Origin: Rhynchonema sp. JSB1_4
Taxonomy: Eukaryota > Nematoda > Chromadorea > Monhysterida > Xyalidae
DNA length: 18,271 nucleotides
Direction of reading: 5' to 3'
NCBI GenBank assembly: GCA_030248065.1
Contig: JASAMV010008071.1
Location: 1 to 18,271, forward strand
The position numbers were made by a program, and so were the translations under genes. Each line of letters opens with the position of its first letter. Positions within the stretch are counted from its first letter, which is position 1. The notes under the pieces were generated by a model that had not been told where the DNA came from, did no database searches, and saw only the letters and a list, made by a program, of their open reading frames with translations. Shown in pieces: positions 1 through 9,357 of this stretch.

Positions 1-590
1 GTGCAATATTGCTCGTCCAACAGTACACTTTATTATTTTTACGTATCGTTGCAATGTTCATTAATAGTGCCTCACGTTAATTTTGTTTTTCACTTATATC
101 TTACGTTTCCCAGCCTAAGCGCTATTCGAAAAAGAACGGCGACCCGTCAAATTCTGAGCAACGAAAAACAGACTTTGTGCTGCTGATACTTAACATTCCA
201 TGTTATTTTTTCCATTTTGATTTATGCTCATTATATTTGCTCTCTTTGTTGCCCGGTGTATATTTCATCCGGTGCTTTGCTTCTGTTTACGTGTAGAAAC
301 GTGACGGATCAATTCGTTTTCACGATTGTCATTGCAGGTGCATTGCTTTGATTTCGGTTCTACTTTTTGTTCTGGGTTTGCCACTTTTTTTGCTGAGTAA
401 AACTGTTGTGTCAGTTTCTTCCTACATTCATGTTCACATTTCCTGGGTTCCAGCCGAAACGCTGCTTGTCAGCGATTATACCTGTTAAGTAACTGTTAGC
501 GTTAAGTAACTGTTATTTCTTCATTAAGCGTCCTTTCAAATTTTAAATCTCGTTCAGTTCAATCTCAGCGACGTCCCTCTATCGTGTGAA
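1..590. other. Intergenic / 5' flank, no gene seen
   Basis: No exon can be supported here. A 61-codon open frame at 1-186 runs off the left edge and ends TGC TGC TGA. It is rich in Y, F, S and L and has no recognisable motif, so it could be the end of an upstream exon or chance. The stretch from 380 to 590 lies directly before the ATG at 591 and probably holds the promoter and 5' UTR of that gene. The only structure I see there is a 15-base direct repeat at 484-515. Confidence 0.4.
484..515. repeat. Two 15-bp direct repeats upstream of the gene at 591
   Basis: GTTAAGTAACTGTTA occurs at 484-498 and again at 501-515, two bases apart. It sits about 75-105 bases before the proposed start codon at 591. 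That position would suit a promoter or 5' UTR element, but function is inference only. Confidence 0.5.
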
Positions 591-1741
591 ATGCCGTCGC
601 GCAAGAAACAAACGGGCCAGAGCAACGGCGATGTCGGTGATGCAGGTTGGGGTTGGTCTGCAGGTTAGATCCGCGTAGTTCCTGGTCCGACACGGTGGTT
701 GTTACGGTGATTTGGGGGTTTGGAAAACCCAAGCGTTATTTATCATAAATTCCCTTCTTTTTGTCTGTTTTGGGAAAAAATCCTCCATAGTTTTGCATAC
801 CTGTTTCCTGTCGTTATTAGAAACGGCGGGTTTTTCAGAACACGGACCAGAATTTCTACAATTTTGGGCGTAAAAAGCATGCCTTCGGCAGTAGGACAAA
901 AGGTCCTAAAATTTTACACAACCAAAATTACTTTTCCGGCCAAATTCTGGGGAAGTACCCGTGCTCTATGTCTATTCGTAGCAACAGGGTTCAGTATGTT
1001 CCCCTCCGAAGTTGCCACGCCACTGACGGTAGAACCCCTCCCCCCCGTGGAGCTACACTGCGTTAGATCATTTCCATTGCTTTGTTGCACGACTATCACA
1101 GCCGTTTTGTCCAGCCGTCACCCGCTTTGCATTGGCGTTGGATCGCATGTATGAGAGACAGCGTTCCCGCGCGTCGCAGAAGCGCGCTGCTGTAGGTCAG
1201 TTACAATTACGCCTCCAGAGTACCCATTTTTTCGTAACAGCCCAAGTTCCTTTACTCTTCAGATTCCAGTTCTGGCGATGATGAATCGCGAAGCTTGCCT
1301 GCACCACTACCATCTGCTAAAAAACACAAGAAGACACAGGAACGGAAGAGCAAGACTGAGGGAGCGAAACAGCAACGTAAGATCCCAGCTAGCAACCTGA
1401 TTAGCAATGCTGGCTATTTCTTTTCAATTTGACGCCTGCGATATTTGTAATTGTGCCCTACATTCTTCCAAGGCCGTTCCAAACACAAGACGGCTGATTC
1501 TGCGTCAGCTTCGAACAATTCGGGAGCTCATGGTCGTGGATCGCAAACCGATGCTGGTTCTTCAAAACGTCCGCCGAAACGATCAGCGAACGCACCGGCT
1601 GCAGCCACCGCCAACGACAGTTCGGGTACGGTTTGGGGTGGGGGGTTTAGCAGCACCGTAATTGAAACTGTTTTCAGTTCATACCCCCGAGGGGGGGAAG
1701 GGGGGAGGAAGGCCCAAATTCGGGAAAAAGTCACTTTTTGA
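591..1741 (+). CDS. Basic, disordered, probably nuclear protein (3 exons seen, 3' end uncertain)
   Basis: The model is exon 1 591-645 (ATGCCGTCGCGC, 18 codons plus one base), intron 646-1262 (GT to TACTCTTCAG), exon 2 1263-1376 (38 codons' worth), intron 1377-1472 (strong donor CGTAAGA, acceptor TTCCAAG), and exon 3 from 1473. All junctions are phase 1 and keep one frame. The product is low-complexity and hydrophilic. Lysine/arginine clusters (KKHKKTQERKSK, RRSKHK, KRPPKR) look like nuclear localisation signals; an acidic serine stretch, SSSGDDESRS, starts exon 2; S/A/N/G-rich spacers fill exon 3. Exon 3 either ends at 1625 with donor G/GTACGG (again phase 1) or reads through to a stop at 1739-1741, giving 145 residues. 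The read-through tail enters G-rich repeat sequence, so I favour the donor and a missing downstream exon. No fold or family is recognised. Confidence 0.55.
646..1262 (+). other. Intron 1 of the gene at 591
   Basis: This 617-base intron is much longer than the other introns in the window. A 144-codon open frame runs through it on the plus strand (720-1154) and a 61-codon frame on the minus strand (914-1099). Neither has a recognisable motif, and both are probably chance or relics of an insertion. It ends with the pyrimidine-rich acceptor TTTACTCTTCAG. Confidence 0.5.
1377..1472 (+). other. Intron 2 of the gene at 591
   Basis: This 96-base intron has donor CAAC/GTAAGA and acceptor CATTCTTCCAAG/GC. 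It joins codon base C to GC, giving an arginine, and continues the basic protein in frame. Confidence 0.55.
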
Positions 1742-2271
1742 GGGAGAAAATTTGACCTAGTTTTGCCCCTTTTGGAAAAAAATATTCATAAAAAGGGTAT
1801 TTTGGCGACTTTTGAGAACATTGACCTGAAAATCACACATTTTAGGCAAAAAAATGCCCATTTTCGGCCCAAAAATGGGGGGTATGGGGGGGTATTACCC
1901 CCCCAACTGCTAGGTAGCTTTCTTGCTCCGGAACCCATACCCCCCCAAACTGGCTAGCTAGCTTTCTTGCTCCGGTCACCAAGTAAAAAAGTGTTGATTT
2001 TAGTGCCAAAATGACCATTTTATGGGCCAAAATGGTCAAATTCGTTCAAATTTTCTCACACATGCACAAAAACACGCATTTTAAGGCTTATTTTAGCATA
2101 ATTTCGACCAATTTTTATACCCCTGTTTTTGACTTCTGGACCAATACCCCCCAAATCGGGGTACCCGGCTAGCTAGCTAGCTTTCTTGCGCCGGACCCCT
2201 CCAGCTAGCTAGCTTTCTTGCTCCGACCAACTACATCACTGGTACCCGAGGGGGGACCCCCCCAGGTTCAT
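1677..2271. repeat. G/C-run-rich repeat with four CTAGCTAG-type motifs
   Basis: The block is bounded by ACCCCCGAGGGGGG on the left and CCCGAGGGGGGACCCCCCC on the right. The hexamer GTTCAT is present at both edges (1677-1682 and 2266-2271), which could be a target-site duplication. Inside, a motif ending CTTTCTTGCTCCGG and preceded by GCTAGCTAG-like palindromes occurs at 1909-1931, 1952-1975, 2167-2194 and 2203-2225. A perfect hairpin TGACCATTTT/AAAATGGTCA lies near 2012-2038. No coding potential is recognised. Confidence 0.5.
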
Positions 2272-2411
2272 GCTGTTTTACGTTTTACGTTCTTACGTTT
2301 CGGTAGCTGCAACTGTTTGTGTTCGCCTACGTTGTGCCTGTCGCAAGGAGTAAAACAGTAGAACAGTAGTAGGTGCTATGTTAACTGCCGTGAAACGTGC
2401 GTGTCACCCCA

Positions 2412-2581
2412 CAGGAAAAATAAAAAAGTTAAACAGGAACAAACTGGAACAAACTGGAACAAGCGAAAAATATAAAAAGGAACAAACTGGAACAAACGGA
2501 AACAAACTGGAACAACAGAATGCGTTTGTTCCCGTTTGTTCCAGTTTGTTCCAGTTTGTTCCTGTTTATCCTTTTTATCCG
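2412..2581. repeat. Inverted repeat of 10-bp GGAACAAACT microsatellite
   Basis: The left part has ...AAACAGGAACAAACT repeated at a 10-base period (2437-2515). The right part (2524-2581) is its reverse complement, ending TCCTGTTTATCCTTTTTATCC. The transcript would fold into a long imperfect hairpin. The same sequence recurs in the opposite orientation to the right arm at 10802-10887. Confidence 0.75.
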
Positions 2582-2591
2582 AATTGCACTG

Positions 2592-3463
2592 GTCAGGTGG
2601 AACCATAATCGTAATATAGGACAAAATTGCCCACAGGTTGAAGTGACCTCCATACATGTGCGAGCGACTGAATATCCCAACCATGTGTGGTGAACTGGGG
2701 GTACCAATGCAATATGGGACGGAATTGCCCAAAGTGGCAAGATGACCTCTATACATGTGCGAGCGACTGAATATCCCAACTATAAGCGGGGATCTGGGAG
2801 TACAAATGCAATATGGGACGGAATTGCCCCAGGTGGCAGGATAACCTCCATGCATGTGCGGGAGACTGAATATCCCAACTATGTGTGGTGAACTGGGGGT
2901 ACCAATGTAATATGGGACGGAATTGCCCAAAGTGGCAAGATGACCGCTATACATGTGCGAGCGACTGAATATCCCAACTATAAGCGGGGATCTGGGAGTA
3001 CAAATGCAATATGGGACGGAATTGCCCCAGGTGGCAGGATAACCTCCATGCATGTGCGGGAGACTGAATATCTCAACTATGTGTGGTGAACTGGGGGTAC
3101 CAATGTAATATGGAACGGAATTGCCCAAAGTGGCAAGATGACCGCTATACATGTGCGAGCGACTGAATATCCCAACCATGAGCGGGGATCGGGGAGTACA
3201 AATGCAATATGGGACGGAATTGCCCCAGGTGGCAGGATAAACTCCATGCATGTGCGGGAGACTGAATATCCCAACTATGTGCGGGGATCTAGGAGTACAA
3301 ATGTAACATGGGACGGAATTGCCCCAGGTGGCAGGATAACCTCAATACATGTGCGAGCGACTGAATATCCCAACTATGTGCGGGGATCTGGGAGCACAAA
3401 TGTAATATGGGGCGGAATTGCTCCAGATGGTGATATGACTATCATACACGAGTGAGCGACTGA
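2592..3463. repeat. 99-bp satellite array, about 8.8 copies, dimeric (198-bp) order
   Basis: AATATCCCAA or a one-base variant begins at 2671, 2770, 2869, 2968, 3067, 3166, 3265 and 3364, exactly 99 bases apart each time. Type A units carry GTGGTGAACTGGGGGTACC and CCCAAAGTGGCAAGATGA. Type B units carry CGGGGATCTGGGAGTAC and CCCCAGGTGGCAGGATAA. They alternate A-B-A-B-A-B from 2671 to 3264, followed by two B-like units. Because 99 is a multiple of three, long open frames (for example minus strand 3251-2376) follow without being genes. Confidence 0.95.
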
Positions 3464-3813
3464 CTTTTTATGCGCACAAAAACGTCGTGACATGGTAGTG
3501 AAGCTGACAGACACACGGTGAGCAACTTTGGTCTCCTCACATGCTGTATACCCACGGCATCATTTACAAATTTTCGAAGGCAGAGCCAACTTAAGCTTTC
3601 AGTTTGTGTGTTTATGCACACAAAAACGTCGTGAAACGGCAGTAAAGCTGTCGGACAAGCGCTGAGCAACTTAGGTCTCCTCACACAAACCCACGGCATC
3701 ATTTACCATTTTACGAAGGCAGAGCCAACGTAAGCTTGCAGTCTGTGCGTTTATGCACACAAAAACGTCGTGAAATGGCAGTGAAGCCGTCAGACGCACG
3801 GTAAGCAACTTAG

Positions 3814-3904
3814 AGTTGAAGTATAGATGGTTTGTTTATCTTCGGTATAAGGTATGGAATGAATGATTTACAATAAAGGAATGCTATTTATAGGATTCCC
3901 CACT
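3814..3904. repeat. Left 91-bp terminal direct repeat (LTR-like)
   Basis: Matches 4616-4706 at 90 of 91 positions. It contains TATAAG and, 27 bases later, AATAAA, in the promoter-then-polyA order expected in an LTR. Confidence 0.85.
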
Positions 3905-4242
3905 CCTCCCCCGGCCAGGGAGCCTGGGACAAGTGATTTTTGGGAGAAATTGATGGGTTTAAATCACCTTTTATGGGTAACTGTATCACGCGCTTATCAA
4001 AGATCAGTGTTAATTCAACTGTTTCAAATGTCCATAACATCCTTTTTTCATCGTGTGGCTTGCTTCAACTACCATCTCTACTTCAAAGTCCACCATTGTT
4101 TCTCACTGTATTTGCCAACATCATCGCTCGACTCTGCAGATCTTTCAGGCTAGTCGTACTCCATCCACAGTCTTCTGCTCGGCTTCTCGGCCACATAGTC
4201 AACGTTGCACGTCGGCCAATCATCGCGGCACAAAGGCTCGCT

Positions 4243-4372
4243 TCATCAAAGTTTAGTCCACGACTCGATCGGTCCGAAATTTTCTTCATCCAAATTTAGT
4301 CCACGACGCTATGGTCCAAAGTTTTCTTGATTCAAATTTATTCCACGACGCTGCGATCCGAATTTTTCTTCA
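4243..4372. repeat. Three 42-43 bp tandem repeats inside the LTR-like element
   Basis: TTAGTCCACGAC, TTAGTCCACGACGC and TTATTCCACGACGC start at 4253, 4296 and 4338. Each is followed by a variant of GGTCCGAAATTTTCTTC. The units are diverged; no function is evident. Confidence 0.65.
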
Positions 4373-4615
4373 CGGCACGACGGCAAAACTTCAGCGCACT
4401 CCACGGCGCAGGGCAACTCCATGGCCCAAATCCAATTCGGGGCTCTCCACGGCCCAATAACGGCAAAGTCAGCGAAAGTCAAGGGGAATAATTAATGTCC
4501 AGGCAGCTTGGCCATAATTGGACGAAATATCAGCAGAGGCCACGACGTAGGGTTACGGTAATTTTTTCGGGTACTGGGCGAGGATATAGGGGACACGATA
4601 CCCCGCAGGTCCACC

Positions 4616-4706
4616 AGTTGAAGTATAGATGGTTTGTTTATCTTCGGTATAAGGTATGGAATGAATGATTTACAATAAAGGAATGCTATTTACAGGATTC
4701 CCCACT
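4616..4706. repeat. Right 91-bp terminal direct repeat (LTR-like)
   Basis: The second copy of the terminal repeat, directly followed by the TTAG duplication at 4707-4710 and then intact 139-bp satellite sequence (GTCTGCTCACAC). Confidence 0.85.
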
Positions 4707-5603
4707 TTAGGTCTGCTCACACATAACCATGACATCATTTACCATTTTTCAAAGGCAAAGTCAACGGAAGCCTTTAATTTGTGTGTTTGTGCACACAAAA
4801 ACGTCGTGAAATGGCAGTGAAGCTGTCAGACGCACGGTAAGCAACTTATGTCTGCTCACACATAACCACGGCATCATTTACGATCTCACGAAGGCAGGTC
4901 CAACTTAAACTTTCAGTTTGTGTGTTTGTGCACACAAAAACGTCGTGAAATGGCAGTGAAGCTGTCAGACACGCGGCAATCAACTTAGGTCTGCTCACAC
5001 ATAACCGTGACATTATTTACCATGTTACGAGGGTAAAGCTAACGGAAGCTTTTTATTTGTGTGTTTATGCACACAAAAACGTCGTGAAATGGCAGTGAAG
5101 CTGTCAGACGAGGAGCAACTAGGTCTCCTCAGGTAACTACGGCATCAGTTACCATTTTTCAAAGCAAGTCAACGGAAGCCTTTAATTTTGTGTGTTTATG
5201 CACACAAAAATGTCGTGAAATGGCAGTGAAGCTGTCAGACGCACGGTAAGCAACTTATGTCTGCTCTCACATAACCGCGGCATCATTTACCATGTTACGA
5301 AGGCAGGGCCAACTTAAACTTTCAGTTTGTGTGTTTGTGCACACAAAAACGTCGTGAAATGGCAGTGAAGCAGTCTGACGCACGGTAAGCAACTTAGGTC
5401 TGCTCACACATAACCACGGCATCATTTACGATCTCACGAAGGCAGGGCCAACTTAAACTTTCAGTTTGTGTGTTTGTGCACACAAAAACGTCGTGAAATG
5501 GCAGTGAAGCTGTCAGACACGCGGCAATCAACTTAGGTCTGCTCACACATAACCGTGACATTATTTACCATGTTACGAGGGCAGAGCAAACGGAAGCTTT
5601 TTA

Positions 5604-6845
5604 TTGTGTGTTTAGAAAAATCTAAACAGAAGCGTAGAGAGAACTATCTCTAAACAGTCAGTTACATTTTTCAAGCAAAGCAAAAGCCTTTAATTGTGTT
5701 TATGCACACAAAAAGTCGTGAAAGGCAGTGAAGCTGTCAGAGCACGGTAAGCAACTTATGTCTGCTCTCACATAACCGCGCATCATTTACATTTACAAGG
5801 CAGGGCCAACTTAAACTTTCAGTTTGTGTGTTTGTACACAAAATGTGAATGCATGAAGCGTCAGACATAGCTTCTCTCAAATAACCACGGATCATTACGA
5901 TGTTACAACAGCCAACTTAACTTTTTTTGTGTTTGTAAATTAAACAAATCAACACGCAAGCAACAGTCTGCTCACACAAACGTACATTATACCATGTTAC
6001 GAGGGCAGAGCAACGGAAGCTTTTTATTTTTGTTAACAAAAAACGTCTGAAAATGAAGCTGTCAGAAAATCCACCAACACATCAGACAGTTCGTCAAGAT
6101 TTATTTTTGTTTTCAAAAATCTGAAAAGTAGCTGTCAGACGCACGTAAGCAACTGTCTGCTACACATAACCACCATCATTTACCATGTTAAAGGCAGGGC
6201 CAACTTAAACTTTCAGTTTGTTTTTGAAAAAAGTCTAAATGACATGAAGCTAGACGCACAAGCAACTCTCTCACACATAACATCATTTACGATTTACAAG
6301 CAGGCAATTAAACTTTCAGTTTGTGTGTTTGTGACACAAAACGTCGTGATGGGTGAAGTTCAGAACAAGCAACAGTCTGCTCACACATAACCGTACATTA
6401 TTAATTTACGAAGGCAGAGCAAACAAGCTTTTAATTGTGTTAGAAAAAAACAAAGATAAGCTGAACACATGAAAGTCTCCAGAACAACAGTACATTTTCA
6501 AGAAGTAAAATTTAATTTTTGTTTAAAAATAATAAGCCGAGAATCTGTCTACAAACGCACCCATACAAAGCAATATCTTTTTTAAAAAAACGTCGTGAAA
6601 TGACATGAAGCTGTCAACGCACGGTAAGCAATTAGGTCTGTCAAATAACCACGACATTTAGATCTTAAAGGCAGGGCCAATAATTTCAGTTTAGAATTAA
6701 GTCAAGATAGTTGTCAAAATTAATTTACGAAAGAGCCAACAGCTTTTTATTTGTTTTTATATAAGCTTAGAGAAAGTCTTAACAGATATTACCATTTTGG
6801 CGTCAAAAGCCTTCAGTTTTTTTGACAAAAACGTCTAAAGACAGT
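5604..6845. repeat. Eroded block of the 139-bp satellite (small deletions throughout)
   Basis: Monomers are still recognisable and in order, but many bases are missing. For example CGTCGTGAAATGGCAGTG appears as GTCTGAAAATG, and successive TTAAAC landmarks at 5811/5917 and 6205/6308 are only 103-106 bases apart instead of 139. Losses are mostly one to three bases and far outnumber substitutions. The blocks on both sides are intact. This could be real decay or a consensus error in a repeat. Confidence 0.8.
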
Positions 6846-8437
6846 GAAGCTGTAGACGCACGGTAAGCAACTTAGGTCTGCTCACACATAACCACGGCAT
6901 CATTTACCATGTTACGAAGGCAGGGCCAACTTAAACTTTCAGTTTGTGTGTTTGTGCACACAAAAACGTCGTGAAATGGCAGTGAAGCTGTCAGACGCAC
7001 GGTAAGCAACTTAGGTCTGCTCACACATAACCACGGCATCATTTACCATGTTAGGAAGGCAAGCCAACTTAAAATTTCAGTTTGTTGTGTTTGTGCACAC
7101 AAAAACGTCGTGAAATGACAGTGAAGCTGTCAGACGCACGGTAAGCAACTTAGGTCTGCTCACACATAACCACGGCATCATTTACCATGTTACGAAGGCA
7201 GTGCCAACTTAAACTTTCAGTTTGTGTGTTTGTGCACACAAAAACGTCGTGAAATGGCAGTGAAGCTGTCAGACGCACGGCAAGCAACTTAGGTCTGCTC
7301 ACACATAACCACGGCATCATTTACCATTTTACGAAGGCAGAGTCAACTTAAGCCTTTCAATTTTGTGTGTTTATGCACACAAAAACGTCGTGAAATGACA
7401 GTGAAGCTGTCAGACGCACGGTAAGCAACTTAGGTCTGCTCACACATAACCACGGCATCATTTACCATGTTACGAAGGCAGGGCCAACTTAAACTTTCAG
7501 TTTGTGTGTTTGTGCACACAAAAACGTCGTGAAATGACAGTGAAGCTGTCAGACGCACGGTAAGCAACTTAGGTCTGCTCACACATAACCACGGCATCAT
7601 TTACCATGTTACGAAGGCAGGGCCAACTTAAACTTTCAGTTTGTGTGTTTGTGCACACAAAAACGTCGTGAAATGACAGTGAAGCTGTCAGACGCACGGT
7701 AAGCAACTTAGGTCTGCTCACACATAACCACGGCATCATTTACCATGTTACGAAGGCAGGGCCAACTTAAACTTTCAGTTTGTGTGTTTGTGCACACAAA
7801 AACGTCGTGAAATGACAGTGAAGCTGTCAGACGCACGGTAAGCAACTTAGGTCTGCTCACACATAACCACGGCATCATTTACCATGTGTCGAAGGCAGAG
7901 CCAACGGAAGCTTTTTATTTGTGTGTTTGTGCACACAAAAACGTCGTGAAATGGCAGTGAAGCTGTCAGACGCACGGTAAGCAACTTAGCTCTGCTCACA
8001 GATACACCCATGACATCATTTACCATGTTACGAAGGCAGGGCCAACTTAAACTTTCAGTTTGTGTGTTTGTGCACACAAAAACGTCGTGAAATGGCAGTG
8101 AAGCTGTCAGACGCACGGTAAGCAACTTAGGTCTGCTCACACATGACCACGGCATCATTTACCATGTTACGAAGGCAGGGCCAACTTAAACTTTCAGTTT
8201 GTGTGTTTGTGCACACAAAAACGTCGTGAAATGACAGTGAAGCTGTCAGACGCACGGTAAGCAACTTAGGTCTGCTCACACATAACCACGGCATCATTTA
8301 CCATGTGTCGAAGGCAGAGCCAACGGAAGCTTTTTATTTGTGTGTTTGTGCACACAAAAACGTCGTGAAATGGCAGTGAAGCTGTCAGACGCACGGCAAG
8401 CAACTTAGGTCTGCTCACACGTAACCACGGCATCATT

Positions 8438-8800
8438 TACATACAGGCAGGGCCCTAAATCATACAAAAATAAAGTGTATTTCAAAAACATGATCTCATT
8501 TTTGGAAAAGTCACAACTGAAAGAAAGTCTCCAAAAACCACATCATTTACCATAAGGCAAATTTCGTTTTTTTTTGCACACAAATTAAACATAACTGTAA
8601 GCACGGTAAGTACAGGTCGCTCAAATAACACATTAATTAAGGCAGGCCAACAAATTTCAGTTTTTTTGAAGTGAGTCAAAAGGTCGTCAAAACCAATTTA
8701 CACAAGAGAGCCAACAAGCTTTTATTTTTGTTTGAACAAGTAAACAGTGAAGCTGTCAGCGCATGGTAAGCAATTAGCTCTGCTCAAGATACATGACATC
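8438..8800. repeat. Second eroded block of the 139-bp satellite
   Basis: Same pattern as 5604-6845: short pieces of the monomer in the right order with numerous small deletions, between an intact unit ending at about 8437 and another beginning at about 8801. A shorter eroded patch lies at about 8926-9010. Confidence 0.75.
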
Positions 8801-9357
8801 ATTTACCATGTTACGAAGGCAGGGCCAACTTAAACTTTCAGTTTGTGTGTTTGTGCACACAAAAACGTCGTGAAATGGCAATGAAGCTTCAGACGCACGG
8901 CAAGCAACTAGGTCTGCTCACACGTAACCACGGTCATTTACAAGGCAGAGCTAAGTAGCTTTTAGTTTGTGTGCTCGTGCAAAAAGTAGAGTGAAGTAAC
9001 AGGCGTACGGTCAGCAACTTAGTTCTGCTCACAGATACCCATGACATCATTTACCATGTTACGAAGGCAGGGCCAACTTAAACTTTCAGTTTGTGTGTTT
9101 GTGCACACAAAAACGTCGTGAAATGACAGTGAAGCTGTCAGACGCACGGTAAGCAACTTAGGTCTGCTCACACATAACCACGGCATCATTTACCATGTGT
9201 CGAAGGCAGAGCCAACGGAAGCTTTTTATTTGTGTGTTTGTGCACACAAAAACGTCGTGAAATGGCAGTGAAGCTGTCAGGCGTATGGTCAGCAACTTAG
9301 CTCTGCTCACAGATACACCCATGACATCATTTACCATGTTACGAAGGCAGGGCCAAC

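Larger units (their letters stand above)
3814..4706. mobile_element. TRIM-like miniature LTR element inserted in the satellite
   Basis: The terminal direct repeats are 3814-3904 and 4616-4706. Each is 91 bases, starting AGTTGAAGTATAGATGG and ending GGATTCCCCACT, with one difference (TTTATAGG versus TTTACAGG). They are flanked by a perfect 4-base duplication TTAG (3810-3813 and 4707-4710). Removing the element and one TTAG restores the satellite CAACTTAGGTCTGCTC exactly. Each terminal repeat contains TATAAG (3845-3850 in the left one) and AATAAA (3872-3877; 4674-4679), as expected for promoter and polyadenylation signals of an LTR. The 711-base interior encodes no reverse transcriptase, integrase or other recognisable protein. 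I could not identify a convincing primer-binding site or polypurine tract. This fits a terminal-repeat retrotransposon in miniature moved by another element. Confidence 0.8.
3464..9357. repeat. 139-bp satellite array, interrupted by an LTR-like insertion
   Basis: The core motif ACACAAAAACGTCGTG recurs with steps of 139 bases (for example CGTCG at 7525, 7664, 7803 and 7942; occasional 141-base steps). The monomer reads roughly CGTCGTGAAATGRCAGTGAA, GCTGTCAGACGCACGGTAAG, CAACTTAGGTCTGCTCACAC, then TTACGAAGGCAGG and a T-rich end. Two monomer types differ at GGGCCAACTTAAACTTTCAG versus AGCCAACGGAAGCTTTTTAT. About 36 units' worth of sequence remains when the 893-bp insertion at 3814-4706 is removed. 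The 6846-8437 block is highly homogeneous; other blocks are eroded and listed separately. Confidence 0.95.

Noticed and set aside
720..1154. 144-codon plus-strand frame within intron 1
   Set aside because: Hydrophobic, low-information translation inside a well-bounded intron, with no motif or splice support.
2376..3251. 291-codon minus-strand open frame with a 33-residue repeat
   Set aside because: It coincides with the 99-bp satellite and stays open because the unit is a multiple of three; other frames of the array are open too, and no start context or family supports it.
3863..4299. Open frames of 96 and 119 codons inside the LTR-like element as a gag relic
   Set aside because: They overlap in different frames and show no zinc knuckle, protease or capsid-like motif.
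7847..8158. Minus-strand frame of 103 codons in the 139-bp satellite
   Set aside because: Satellite translation, repeated and broken in neighbouring units; no gene.
3464..9357. CRISPR array because of regular repeats
   Set aside because: Units are 139 bp and near-identical throughout with no unique spacers; the context is eukaryotic satellite DNA.
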